Part shown: piece by piece, positions 1-8,831 of the stretch
How positions within the stretch are numbered: the first letter of the stretch is position 1
How the letters are laid out: each line of letters starts with the position of its first letter
Assembly (NCBI RefSeq): GCF_001883705.2
Contig: NZ_MDEQ02000016.1
Span: forward strand, 115,251-179,250
DNA length: 64,000 nt
Reading direction: 5' to 3'
Origin: Burkholderia catarinensis
GTDB lineage: Bacteria > Pseudomonadota > Gammaproteobacteria > Burkholderiales > Burkholderiaceae
Program-made: the position numbers and the translations under genes
Notes under the pieces: model-generated
Told to the model about the DNA's origin: nothing
Databases searched by the model: none
Seen by the model: the letters and a program-made list of their open reading frames with translations, nothing else

Positions 1-364
1 TGAAGAACAGCGCGACGAACGCGCGGCGGCGCGGCAGGCGCCGGATATATGGCTCGAACGCCGCGCCCATCAGGATGTGGCGCGAATTCACGAGGAACGA
101 CATCGCGACGATCAGCGCGATGTGCGGCGGCGACGTCCACAGATGGATCGCCGCGAATTCGGACCCGCCGCCGAAGTTCAGGCCCGTCATCATCGGCACC
201 TCGAACAGGCTCAGCCCTTTCTGCGCGGCCTGCGCGCCCAGCACGAGCGCGAACGGCACGAAACCCAGCATGACGGGCAGCGCCGCGCGCAACCCGCGAC
301 CCATCTCGGCGACATGGGCGGGCTTGTCGCGAAGCCCGGACGACGTTGAAACGCTACTGCTCAT
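1..364 (-). CDS. azlC: AzlC family branched-chain amino acid permease, N-terminal part
   Basis: The start is ATG at 362-364, with a GGAGG Shine-Dalgarno just upstream; the 3' end runs off the window, so only about 120 residues are visible. The protein opens with a short polar tail, then the AzlC-type stretch ALPVMLGFVPFALVLGAQA and a motif SFLVNSRHILMGAAF typical of the family. AzlC works with the small AzlD subunit as an inner-membrane branched-chain amino acid exporter; azlD would be expected beyond the left edge but cannot be seen. It is divergent from an Lrp-family gene, a common arrangement in which Lrp controls the exporter. The family call is firm; the substrate is inferred from the family. 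Confidence 0.85.
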   Translation of the reverse strand, partial: MSSSVSTSSGLRDKPAHVAEMGRGLRAALPVMLGFVPFALVLGAQAAQKGLSLFEVPMMTGLNFGGGSEFAAIHLWTSPPHIALIVAMSFLVNSRHILMGAAFEPYIRRLPRRRAFVALFF

Positions 365-483
365 TACTCCTCCTTCGGGGGGAGGGATTGTCTGCTTTTT
401 TGACTCGAATCGGGTTGCGTTGTGGCCAGATTTTTCTCAGAATTTGGCATTGAACGCGTGATATGAATTTTTTTTGGAATTTG
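365..483. promoter_or_regulatory. Divergent azlC/lrp intergenic region
   Basis: This 119-bp spacer separates two divergent genes. Its lrp-proximal half is unusually AT-rich for this genome (T runs around 431-436 and 468-475), which suits an Lrp-type operator and both promoters. I could not pick unambiguous -35/-10 pairs, so only the region is marked. Confidence 0.3.
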
Positions 484-948
484 ATGCCAATGAAACTTGA
501 CGCCATCGATCGCCGGATTCTGAGCGCGCTCCAGCGCGACGGCCGCATGCAGAACGTGGAGCTCGCGCACGAGGTCGGGCTGTCGCCGTCGCCGTGCCTG
601 CGGCGCGTGCGGCTCCTCGAGGAAGCCGGCGTGATCGAGAAATACGTGGCCGTGCTGAATCCCGCGAAAGTCGGCAAGGGGCTGACCATCTTCACGCGCG
701 TGTGGCTGAAGGGGCAGGATGCGGAATCGGTGAACCGCTTCGCCGAGGCCGTCCAGCAGATGCCGGAAGTCGTCGAATGCCATCTGATGGCCGGCGACTG
801 CGATTTCCTGCTGCGCGTCGTCGCGGCCGACATCGACGATTACCGGCGCTTCCAGATGGAATACCTCACGCGCATTCCGGGCGTGCTGAGCGTGAAGACC
901 GACATTCCGATGCAGAAGGTCAAGCTCACGTCGGCGCTGCCGACGTAG
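484..948 (+). CDS. Lrp/AsnC family transcriptional regulator
   Basis: This is a 154-residue DNA-binding regulator. An N-terminal winged HTH (about residues 3-62, recognition helix around LSPSPCLRRVRLLEEAG) is followed by a RAM ligand-binding domain (about 70-150) that normally binds an amino acid and sets the oligomeric state. I chose ATG 484 because GGAA lies about 7 nt upstream; ATG 490 (MKLDAIDRR) is equally credible, and an upstream ATG at 463 would add an atypical MNFFWNL leader. It is divergent from azlC, so control of that exporter and of itself is likely. Family certain, target inferred. Confidence 0.93.
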   Translation: MPMKLDAIDRRILSALQRDGRMQNVELAHEVGLSPSPCLRRVRLLEEAGVIEKYVAVLNPAKVGKGLTIFTRVWLKGQDAESVNRFAEAVQQMPEVVECHLMAGDCDFLLRVVAADIDDYRRFQMEYLTRIPGVLSVKTDIPMQKVKLTSALPT

Positions 949-1161
949 CGCGAGCGCGCGGCGAAGGGTCGACGAACGGTCACGGCCCGGTGACAATCAA
1001 CCGATAAACTGACGCATCACGCCGCTTCGAACGTTCTGCCGGTGCCGTCGTCCGGCATTCGATGCGCAAGCAACTAACGGTCAATGTCGACGCGATCGGG
1101 CAAGCGGCGCTGTGCGCCGGAGCGCGCCGGCGCGAATGCGTTTCTTCTTGTCGGGCCATTC

Positions 1162-1731
1162 ATGCAGCCATTCAACACGCCTTGGAATTCGCTGGAAATC
1201 GTCAAGCTCGTGCTCGGCGTGCTGACGCCGCTGTCGGTCGCGTGTCTCGGCTGGCTCGTCGCGCGCCGGCTGAAGCGGCTCGAACTCGTGCTGTGGACCA
1301 ACCAGCGGCTGATCGAGAAGCGCCTCGCGCTGTACGACGCGGTCGCGCCGCAGCTCAATGCGCTGCTGTGCTTCTATACGTGGATCGGCTACTGGAAGGA
1401 CATCTCGCCGGACGACGTGATCCGGGCGAAGCGCGAGCTCGACCGCACGTTCCACATCTATCGCTACCTGTTCGACGATGACGTGTACGACGCGTATCAC
1501 ACGTACATCCACGCGCTGTTCGACATGCACACGGGCCCGGGCCGCGATGCGCGGATCCGCTCGCTGATCCAGGCGCCCGACGGCGACCGCAGCGTGCACG
1601 GTTCGTATCAATGGAAGCCGGCGTGGTCCGAGCGTTTCGCGACCGCGAATGTCGTGCCCAGAGACGACGTGCTGCGGCATTACACGCAGCTGATGGAGCG
1701 GCTGCGCGTGGCGCTGGGCGCGACGCGCTGA
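1162..1731 (+). CDS. Single-pass membrane protein of unknown function
   Basis: This is a 189-residue protein that I do not recognise. One hydrophobic segment near the N-terminus (about residues 12-31, VKLVLGVLTPLSVACLGWLV) is followed by a positively charged stretch ARRLKRLE and a soluble C-terminal domain rich in aromatic residues and Asp/His (for example YRYLFDDDVYDAYHTYIHALFD). The predicted topology is a membrane-anchored cytoplasmic domain. The start at ATG 1162 is preferred over 1084 because the longer reading frame adds an unrelated Arg/Cys-rich leader. Neighbours on both sides are separated by more than 150 bp, so it is probably monocistronic. No function is proposed. Confidence 0.7.
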   Translation: MQPFNTPWNSLEIVKLVLGVLTPLSVACLGWLVARRLKRLELVLWTNQRLIEKRLALYDAVAPQLNALLCFYTWIGYWKDISPDDVIRAKRELDRTFHIYRYLFDDDVYDAYHTYIHALFDMHTGPGRDARIRSLIQAPDGDRSVHGSYQWKPAWSERFATANVVPRDDVLRHYTQLMERLRVALGATR

Positions 1732-1888
1732 GCGCTCGGTATCGCGCGTCGCACTTTAGCGTCACGCTTTACGCCGGTATCGAAATCCGCCACCCGGCGG
1801 CCCGGATTCGCACCCTCGCGCACGCCGCGGATGCGGTGCGCGGCGGCGGCTGACATGCTCGCGCCATGCCCACTCGCGCGAGGTCCAC

Positions 1889-2590
1889 ATGATTGCCAAC
1901 ACCGGCCGCCAGCCGCTCCTGATCCGCTCGCCCGGCGCGGGCGGGCGGCACCTCTTCTCCGTCGGTCCTGCCGAACCGCATGACATGCCGTTGCCGGTCG
2001 AACCGGAGATCGGCGATATCGTCTTCATCCGCGTGACCGTGCGGCCGTTTCTCGAAGTAGCGAGCGCGACGCGCTCGTGGACGAATCACGTCGGGATCGT
2101 CGTCGGCGAGCGCGGCGGCGAGGCGCTCGTCGCGGAGAGCACGTTTCCGCTGTCGCGCGTCACGACGATGTCGCGGTTTCTCGCGCGCTCCGATCGCGGC
2201 GCATGCGTGATCGCGCGGCTGAAGCAGCCGCTCGATGCCGCGCAGCGCCGCCGGCTCGTCGACGCGACGATGCGCCGGATCGGCGTGGTCTACGACACGG
2301 GCTTCAATCTCGCGTCGCGCCGGCAGTTCTGCTCGCGTTTCGTGCGCGAAGTCGTGAGCGACGCGACGCGGATCGTGCTCGGCGACGTCGAGACCTTCGA
2401 CATGCTGCTGCGCCGGAATCCCGATCATCCGCTCGGCTTCTGGAAGATCTGGTATTTCGGCCGGATTCCGTGGCGGCGCCGCACGGTGACGCCGGCGAGC
2501 CTGCTCGATAGCGAGGCGTTGCGGGTCGTGGCGGATACGCGTGAGCACGTTGAAAACGTGTCCGAAGGTGACGATCCGGACAGAGCCTGA
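1889..2590 (+). CDS. YiiX/YebB-like permuted papain-like cysteine hydrolase
   Basis: This 233-residue protein has the layout of the permuted NlpC/P60 (YaeF/YiiX) superfamily, in which the catalytic His precedes the Cys. His67 lies in TNHVGIVVG, an acidic residue follows in VAESTFPLSRV, and Cys148 lies in RRQFCSRFV within a helix. Family members cleave amide or thioester bonds in peptidoglycan peptides or acyl substrates, but the substrate here is unknown. There is no signal peptide, so it is probably cytoplasmic. GAGG sits 6 nt before ATG 1889. It stands alone in its strand. The fold call is confident; the reaction is inferred. Confidence 0.75.
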   Translation: MIANTGRQPLLIRSPGAGGRHLFSVGPAEPHDMPLPVEPEIGDIVFIRVTVRPFLEVASATRSWTNHVGIVVGERGGEALVAESTFPLSRVTTMSRFLARSDRGACVIARLKQPLDAAQRRRLVDATMRRIGVVYDTGFNLASRRQFCSRFVREVVSDATRIVLGDVETFDMLLRRNPDHPLGFWKIWYFGRIPWRRRTVTPASLLDSEALRVVADTREHVENVSEGDDPDRA

Positions 2591-2693
2591 CGCGGGCAAA
2601 CGAGATGACGAACCGCGTGGCGCCGGGCTTCGCCTGCTTGAGCCGCGTATCGGGCGATGGCGAATGCCGGCTCGCCACCCACGCGGGCCGGAG

Positions 2694-2879
2694 TCACTCG
2701 ACGGCGGGCGCGTTCGGTTCCGTGCCTTCCGCGATATCGGCCAGCGGCATGCCGGCCGCTCGCCGCGCAGCCAGCATCGCATCGAGTGACGCGAATGCCG
2801 CGCGGTTCAGTCGTTCGTATTCGGCGCGCACCTTGGGGTCGGACAATGCGCGTTCGCGCAGTGCGTCATAGGTTGCCAT
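2694..2879 (-). CDS. Small protein resembling a truncated antitoxin/HTH N-terminus
   Basis: This 61-residue protein (MATYDALRERALSDPKV...) resembles the N-terminal helix of HigA-type and other XRE antitoxins (the R-x-Y-x-x-L-x-x-E/N-F/A-x-x-L-D-x-x-L-x-A-R pattern). It stops just after GMPLADIAEG, where a complete HTH would continue. No toxin gene lies next to it. ATG 2879 is chosen because GAGG is 6 nt upstream; ATG 2891 adds four residues. It may be a decayed antitoxin or a genuinely short protein. The lysE gene lies upstream on the same strand with a 53-bp gap. Confidence 0.5.
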   Translation of the reverse strand: MATYDALRERALSDPKVRAEYERLNRAAFASLDAMLAARRAAGMPLADIAEGTEPNAPAVE

Positions 2880-2932
2880 CTCGAACCTCATTGATTCGAT
2901 TGCGCCGGCGCGGGTTCCCGACCGGTTCACGA

Positions 2933-3565
2933 TTACTGCCGCCCCGCCACCGCAAGCCGTGCCGCCAGCCCCACGAACACCGTGCCGAGCAGATACTGCG
3001 GCAGCTTCGACGGGCGGCGGCGCGCGCCGATCCGCTGGCTCAACCGGCTCGCGGAAAGAATGACCGCGCCGTTGACAACGATCCCGATCAGGTTGAGCAC
3101 CGTCGCGAGCACGAGGATCTGCACGGCGATCGAACCGTGCTCGGGCCGCACGAACTGCGGAAACAGCGCGAGCACGAACAGCGCCATCTTCGGGTTCAGC
3201 AGGTTCGTCGTCAGGCCCTGGCGGAAGATCGTCGCAGTTGAGTGGCGACGCTGCGACGCGACGGGCGACAGCGCGGTCGCCTCCGAACGGAACGTCTTCC
3301 ACGCGAGATACAGCAGATAGGCGGCGCCCGCGAAGCGCACGGCGTCATACGCGAGCGGCACCGCGACGAAGAGCTGCGACAGCCCGAGCGCGGCCGCAAC
3401 CGCGTGGCAGTAAGTGCCGGCCTGAATGCCCGCGAGCGTGGCGAAGCCAGCGCGCCGGCCCTGGCTCACGCTGCGGGACGCGATCAGCAGCATGTCGGGG
3501 CCCGGCGTGACGGTCAGCGCGAGACACGCGCCGGAGAACAGCGCGAGCGTGGAGAGGTCGATCAT
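2933..3565 (-). CDS. LysE/RhtB family amino acid exporter
   Basis: This is a 210-residue inner-membrane protein with about six transmembrane segments. The N-terminus LALTVTPGPDMLLIASRSVSQGRRAG carries the LysE/RhtB signature (TPGPD followed by a Gly-rich turn), and NLLNPKMALFVLALFPQF is the family's conserved NPK...F..FLPQF motif. Such proteins export amino acids or homoserine lactone-like compounds by proton antiport; the substrate cannot be told from sequence. The length is normal for the family. ATG 3565 has AGGGA upstream. Confidence 0.92.
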   Translation of the reverse strand: MIDLSTLALFSGACLALTVTPGPDMLLIASRSVSQGRRAGFATLAGIQAGTYCHAVAAALGLSQLFVAVPLAYDAVRFAGAAYLLYLAWKTFRSEATALSPVASQRRHSTATIFRQGLTTNLLNPKMALFVLALFPQFVRPEHGSIAVQILVLATVLNLIGIVVNGAVILSASRLSQRIGARRRPSKLPQYLLGTVFVGLAARLAVAGRQ

Positions 3566-3740
3566 GGCAGTCCCTTGGTCGGCGCGACGTAAAGGGAGGT
3601 CAGTTTAGGCGGGCGCGCGAGGTCGGTCAATCGACCGAACGGACGATGATCCGACGGTCCGGCGGAGCCGATCGCCGACGCATGCGTCCTGCCTTCGGCA
3701 CGGTGCAGGCCGCAGCATGCGTGCGCGTCCGCCGCACCGC

Positions 3741-4610
3741 TCAGGGCTTGCGGCAGGCAACCTGATAGTCGATCACGGTGTTCGCCGACGGCTTGTCCGG
3801 CTCGCCGCCAGCCGTCGTCACGCCGAGCACGCCGGCCGCGCTCCGGTAGCGCAGCGCGCAATACCCCATGCCGGTGCCGGAGCACGCTTCGGCTTCGATG
3901 ATGCCGTGCTTCGCGAGCGTCGCCGCGCCGTCCATCGCGTCCGGCTTTTCACGCGGACGCAGCGGTTGCCAGCCATGCGCGATCAGGATCCTGCGCGCCG
4001 CGTCGAGCGGCTTGCCGTACACGTTGGGCACGACCGCGCGGCCGTGGCAGTGAGTGCTTTCGGCGGCGACCCGGGCCAGGCGCAGGCCGCCATGCTCTTT
4101 GTGCAACTCGCCGACGGGCGGCGCCGGGCCGTCGCCGCCCCAGATCAGCAGCGCGCCGCTTTCCAGCCGATCGGCCGAGCCGAGCTGCCAGCCAGCCTTG
4201 CGCGCGGTATAGCCGAGCGCGACCAGCGTCGTGCCGTCGAACACGCCGACGTTGCCGTTACGCGCGAAACAGATCGCGCTCGTGCCGGGCTGGAATCCGC
4301 TCGCGAACGTGACGACCGTGTAGCGGCCGAGCGGCGCCTCGGACGTCACGACCCAGTCGAGCTTCGCGACTTCACGGCCGGCCGCGGTGGTCGTCTTCGC
4401 GCGATATCGCGCGCAAAACGGGTCGAGCGAACCGTTCTCCGGCGAGTGCGGCAGCACGCCGAGCGGAACCAGCGACGCGCCGGTGATATCGGAGGCCGTA
4501 GACAGCGTCTCGGCCGATGCCGTGCCGCCGAGCGCGACACAGGCAACGGCCGCGATCGCAGCGACGGAAGCGACACGGCGGGCAACAAGCAGGGCAATCG
4601 AGCGGGACAC
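3741..4610 (-). CDS. Secreted protein with a PASTA-like segment
   Basis: This is a 289-residue protein with an N-terminal signal peptide (about residues 1-33, ending ALGGTASAE). The mature part is unrecognised until about residues 190-230, where VPNVYGKPLDAARRILIAHGWQPL matches the PASTA pattern (VPNV-G---A---L---G). Several Cys residues suggest disulphides in the periplasm. PASTA modules bind muropeptides or mediate cell-wall contacts, but a single isolated module in a proteobacterium is unusual, so function is left open. The start is GTG 4610 without a convincing Shine-Dalgarno; a shorter start is possible. Confidence 0.6.
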   Translation of the reverse strand: MSRSIALLVARRVASVAAIAAVACVALGGTASAETLSTASDITGASLVPLGVLPHSPENGSLDPFCARYRAKTTTAAGREVAKLDWVVTSEAPLGRYTVVTFASGFQPGTSAICFARNGNVGVFDGTTLVALGYTARKAGWQLGSADRLESGALLIWGGDGPAPPVGELHKEHGGLRLARVAAESTHCHGRAVVPNVYGKPLDAARRILIAHGWQPLRPREKPDAMDGAATLAKHGIIEAEACSGTGMGYCALRYRSAAGVLGVTTAGGEPDKPSANTVIDYQVACRKP

Positions 4611-4679
4611 GCGGGCGGTCTCCGGGGAGAGGGATACGGACGCGACGATCGCGGGTTTCCGCGCGCGTGCGCCGGCGGT

Positions 4680-5012
4680 TCAGCCGTTCGCGACGACGTC
4701 GATCCGCAGCGCTTCGCCGCCGGCGACGATCGCCAGCAGACGATCGACGTTGGGATGCGCGCCCGGACGGTTGCGCGCGTCGGCCGTATGTTCGGCGAAC
4801 ACCGCGAGGCCGTGCTCGGCGGCCTTCGCGTCGAGCGTGCCGAAGGCCTGCTTCAGGTAGTTGTACACGGCGAGCGAGCCCTGCTTGCCCGGCTGGTTTT
4901 CGATGGTCGCGACCACGTCGCCGTTCGCGCCGACGAGATCGATGCGCGCGATGCCGTCGATGGCCGGCAGTTGCGCGAGGTTGTCCTTGAATACTTGGGT
5001 CGGTTGAATCAC
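4680..5012 (-). CDS. DUF2322-like small conserved protein
   Basis: This is a 110-residue soluble protein. NGDVVATIENQPGKQGSLAVYNYLKQAFG and the C-terminal GGEALRIDVV look like the DUF2322 family, which has no assigned function; that match is from memory. The start is GTG 5012, supported by GGAG about 9 nt upstream; there is no nearby ATG in frame. It is followed by the secreted PASTA-like gene on the same strand after 69 bp, so the two may be co-transcribed. Confidence 0.6.
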   Translation of the reverse strand: MIQPTQVFKDNLAQLPAIDGIARIDLVGANGDVVATIENQPGKQGSLAVYNYLKQAFGTLDAKAAEHGLAVFAEHTADARNRPGAHPNVDRLLAIVAGGEALRIDVVANG

Positions 5013-5466
5013 TGAAAACACTCCGTCGGTTCGATGAATGGCATGGCGGCCGTATGTTATCCGATCGGACTGCGCTCGGCAGACGCGGCCGTGCGCCAAT
5101 GGCTTGCCGGAACCTTCCATTCGACTGACGGGCTCGGGACAGGATGTCGTCGTTGATCGCCCTGATCCACTCGCACCCTGTCGATCGCGTCGCGGCCATA
5201 CGTGGCTGAGACGTGGTCCAGGTCGAAGACGATTTCCGCTTGCGGGTTGCAAATTATCGGATGCCTTATCGCGGTATTCACGACCGGAGCGAACCGCATG
5301 AGCTTGCGTCGGCTGATCACGAAGCCGCCCGGGTATTGCGATAGGCGATGCGGAGATCGGGCCGGCCCTCATGAGCCGCCGGCACGGGCCTGGCCCCTGT
5401 CGCGTCGCGATCGACGCTCCGCGCGTTGTGGCGTGAATGCTGAAAAGCCGCGCCGTCTTCACCGAA

Positions 5467-5509
5467 TCAGCCTGGTCCGATAGACGTGCCGCAAGCGAGT
5501 ACCTAGCAT
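5467..5509 (+). promoter_or_regulatory. Box-dependent promoter upstream of tpsA
   Basis: The 14-bp box TCAGCCTGGTCCGA (5467-5480) is followed after exactly 23 nt by TAGCAT (5504-5509), a 4/6 match to the sigma-70 -10. There is no -35 at the usual place. The predicted start near 5516 gives a 115-nt leader before the tpsA ATG. The rest of the 618-bp gap 5013-5630 holds no gene I can support. Confidence 0.5.
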
Positions 5510-5630
5510 CAGGCGCTTGCATCGGTTGCTATATCGCGTGCGCCGCGATTCCGGACCCGTTCGGTTTTTTGATCCGATGCAACGAGAGTATCGGCGCCCG
5601 CGGAATTCGGTCAATTCAGGAAGAGTGAAA

Positions 5631-8534
5631 ATGAATTCGAAGCAGTCCTGTCAATCAAGTGCAAGGCACGCCCCTCGATGCGTGCTGAAGCCGCTGGCGA
5701 TGCTGGTGCCGCTGATCGCAGCCGGCCATGCGTATGCGGTCCAGGGCGGCGCGATCGCGGCGGGCACGGGCAACATCACGCAGAACGGCGCGAAAACGCA
5801 GATCGACCAGACGTCGTCGAAGTTGATCGTCAACTGGAAGAACTTCGACATCGCCAGGCGCGAGACGGTCAACATCGCGCAACCGAACGCCAATGCCGCG
5901 ATCCTGAACCGCGTGCAGTCGGGCGACATGACGTCGATCCAGGGCGCGCTGAACGCGAACGGACGCGTGTTCGTGGTGAACCCGAACGGCATCGTGGTGG
6001 GCCAGGGCGCGACGATCAATGCGAACAGCGTGGTGCTGTCCGCGGCCGACGTGTCGGACAGCGACTTCATGTCGAATCGGCTGCTGACGCTGCAGAACGC
6101 CGATGGCAAGACGGGCACCGTGCGCAACGACGGCAAGATCACGACGGAGACCGGCGCGCTGCTGGCGGGTGCGCGTGTCGTCAACGGCGCGAGCGGCGTC
6201 GTGACGGCTCGCAACGGCAACGTCGCGCTCACGGCCGGCGGCAAGGTAATGCTGCAACTCGCTCCGGACGGCAGCATGGAGCAGGTCTACGTCGACACGG
6301 GCGCGGCGGGCGCATCGGCGGCCAATGACGGGCGCCTGTCCACCAGCAACGGCGCGGTGCGGCTCGAAGGGCAAACGATCGATGCATTGCGCACCGAAGT
6401 CGTGCGCAATACCGGCATCGTCGAAGCGCGGTCGCTCAAGGGGCTGGGTGGTGCATCGGGATCGAACTCCGAGTGGCGCGCGGGTACCGTGACGCTTCGC
6501 GCCAGCGGCGACACGCCGGCGAGTGCCGACGTCAATGTCGGCGGCAAGATCGGTGCACGCAACATTGCAATCGACAGTTCCGGTGGCCTGACGCTCGACG
6601 GAGCGGCATTGAGCACCGCCGCAGACGCCACGCAACTCTCGCCTGGCACGACCGTGAGAGGCAATCAGGTCACGGTATCGGCGCACGGCGCCACATCCGA
6701 GGGCAGCCTGCAGGTAACCGGGGCGGGTGAGAAGGCGGCTTATCTCCAGCAGGGCGACCTGGGCGTGACCGGCGGCTCCATGAGCGCCAGGGGGTTCGAC
6801 AGCATCGTTCAGAACGGGGGGACACTGTCCGCGACCGGCAACGTCGATCTTTCCGCGCAGGACGTCGCACTCGGCAACGTGACGACGGGCGCCGCCTTGA
6901 CGGCGAATGCCTATCGCAATCTTGACGTGAAGGGTTCGCTGAACGCAGCCGCGTCGACCCTCGCCGCCGGGGGCGACCTGACCGTCGCCCGAACCGGCGC
7001 GATTGCCGGACGAGATGCGAGGTTGACTGCTGGCAACGACCTGAACGTCGACGGACGGGTGGACGTAACCGGCAGTGCGTCTTGGCTGATTGGCTCGAAC
7101 GTAAACATTGCCGGTACGGTGGCGACGCCCGACGTCGCGGGGAGCGGATTCCTGCACATCGTAGCGTGGGAACCGGTGGCTGACGGTTCGCGCGGCGTGC
7201 TTCGCATCGATGGCCGGGTCGACGGACAGAGCGTCCTGCTTTATGGGGACCGGGGCGTCGAGCAATCCGAAAACGGCATCCTGCGCGGCGTCAGAAATTT
7301 GGACATCAGCAGTCGAGGGCGGGTCGTGCTCAACGGCACGGTCCACGCGCCGTCCGGGTATGAAGGCAGGGAGGGGGAGGATCTCGCCAAGGGCCAATTC
7401 CGCCACGCCGCGGGCGACTACGCGCCGGGGCAGGCGCACGGCGCGACGATCGTGCCGGTCAAGCCGGAGCAGCCGGGCCGTGGCGGCTCGATCGTCGCGG
7501 GCGCGGGCGCCATCGCGCAGGACGGCAAGGCAACCAACGTCACGCAGTCGACCGACCGCCTGGTTGTGAACTGGAAGGATTTCGACATCGCACGCGACGA
7601 GAGCATCAACTTCCGGCAACCGAATGCGAATGCGGCGGTGCTCAACCGCGTGGCGTCCGGCAAGGTCACGTCGATCGATGGTGCGCTGAACGCGAACGGC
7701 CGCGTCTACGTGCTGAATCCGGACGGCATCGTGGTGGGCAAGGACGCGACGATCAATGCGAACAGCGTGACGCTCGCGGCGGCGAACACGTCGGACGACG
7801 ACTTCATGCAGAAGCGCACGATGCGCTTCAGCATGGATCCGGCCACGCGCGGCGTCGTGCGTAACGAAGGTACGATCGCGACGAGGACGGGTGTGGCGCT
7901 GATCGGCCGCGAGGCGTCGAACCTGGCGTCGGGCCGCATCACGAGCGGCAACGGCAACGTCGCGCTGGCGGCGGGTGGCGGTGCAACGATGTCGCTGAAT
8001 GCGGACGGCAGCCTGAACCAGCTCGACGTGACGTCGGCGACCGACCATGCGCTGGTGGTGAACGACGGCTGGATCACGGCCAACAACGGCCATGCGAGCT
8101 TGCAGGCGTACGCGTCCGGCGCGGCCGATGCGGAAATCGCGCGCAACCGCGGCCAGATCGATGCGATCAACCGGTCGATCGCCGGCCGGTCGGCGAACGG
8201 GCTGAGCAGCGGCGATGTGCTGATCAGCGGCCGCAACGCGGACGGGGACCAGGGCGGCATCGTCAATATCCGTGGCCGGATCACCGGACAGAACATTCGT
8301 CTGGCCAGCACGGGCGATCTGAACCTGTCGGGCGCGGTGCTGGGTACGCGCAACGCCGGCCCGGACTACGGCGTGACGCTGGCCGGCCGGCGGGTGACGA
8401 TCGCGTCGACCGGCGCGAGGATCAACGGCGACACGACCGTGCAGGGTGTCGGCAACGGCGCCGTGTACGTGCAGGACGGGCCGCTGACCACGTCCGGAAA
8501 ATTGTCGATGAGCAATATCGGCACGTCGCGATAA
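5631..8534 (+). CDS. TpsA-like filamentous haemagglutinin-type exoprotein with two TPS domains
   Basis: This 967-residue protein is the secreted partner of a two-partner (type Vb) system. A signal peptide (about residues 1-36, ending HAYA) leads into a TPS secretion domain (about 38-300) with GNITQNGAKTQIDQTS, FDIARRETVNIAQPN and the NPNG motif in VFVVNPNGIVVG. The middle is beta-helix-like repeat sequence. At about residue 618 a second, clearly homologous TPS domain begins (NVTQSTDRLVVNWKDFDIAR, VYVLNPDGIVVG) and runs almost to the C-terminus. ATG 5631 is preferred because AGGAAGAG precedes it and the signal peptide starts there. At under 1000 residues it is short for an adhesin of this class. 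The TpsB transporter follows after 297 bp. Confidence 0.9.
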   Translation: MNSKQSCQSSARHAPRCVLKPLAMLVPLIAAGHAYAVQGGAIAAGTGNITQNGAKTQIDQTSSKLIVNWKNFDIARRETVNIAQPNANAAILNRVQSGDMTSIQGALNANGRVFVVNPNGIVVGQGATINANSVVLSAADVSDSDFMSNRLLTLQNADGKTGTVRNDGKITTETGALLAGARVVNGASGVVTARNGNVALTAGGKVMLQLAPDGSMEQVYVDTGAAGASAANDGRLSTSNGAVRLEGQTIDALRTEVVRNTGIVEARSLKGLGGASGSNSEWRAGTVTLRASGDTPASADVNVGGKIGARNIAIDSSGGLTLDGAALSTAADATQLSPGTTVRGNQVTVSAHGATSEGSLQVTGAGEKAAYLQQGDLGVTGGSMSARGFDSIVQNGGTLSATGNVDLSAQDVALGNVTTGAALTANAYRNLDVKGSLNAAASTLAAGGDLTVARTGAIAGRDARLTAGNDLNVDGRVDVTGSASWLIGSNVNIAGTVATPDVAGSGFLHIVAWEPVADGSRGVLRIDGRVDGQSVLLYGDRGVEQSENGILRGVRNLDISSRGRVVLNGTVHAPSGYEGREGEDLAKGQFRHAAGDYAPGQAHGATIVPVKPEQPGRGGSIVAGAGAIAQDGKATNVTQSTDRLVVNWKDFDIARDESINFRQPNANAAVLNRVASGKVTSIDGALNANGRVYVLNPDGIVVGKDATINANSVTLAAANTSDDDFMQKRTMRFSMDPATRGVVRNEGTIATRTGVALIGREASNLASGRITSGNGNVALAAGGGATMSLNADGSLNQLDVTSATDHALVVNDGWITANNGHASLQAYASGAADAEIARNRGQIDAINRSIAGRSANGLSSGDVLISGRNADGDQGGIVNIRGRITGQNIRLASTGDLNLSGAVLGTRNAGPDYGVTLAGRRVTIASTGARINGDTTVQGVGNGAVYVQDGPLTTSGKLSMSNIGTSR

Positions 8535-8831
8535 GTCGCACGGCCGGCCGCATGGAATCGTATCCGTGAGGCTGGCGCAGGCGTGGTTTCGTACGCGGGG
8601 CAGGCGGTGGGTACGCTTGCCCCGCGCCGGCGTCATGCGTTACCCGTCGCGGCTTGCGCCGCGAACGCGTCATCCGGCGGATGCCCGGCATCGCGCCGCG
8701 CACCCGCTGTCGTTTCCGCCGCAGCGCAGGCATGCGGCGTCGAATCCCGAATCTCTCGAAGGGCCGCATGCCCGGAAGCCGCAACAGGGCTTTCGCGCCT
8801 GACTTGCGGCCGCTTGTTGGCGGAACTCATC

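Noticed and set aside
2571..2592. Box-like CCGGACAGAGCCTGA at the end of the permuted hydrolase gene
   Set aside because: It is inside coding sequence, one base out of register with the box, and followed by no -10 at the right distance.
5517..5630. Longer start for the TpsA protein
   Set aside because: It would place 38 unrelated residues before a clear signal peptide; ATG 5631 has AGGAAGAG upstream.
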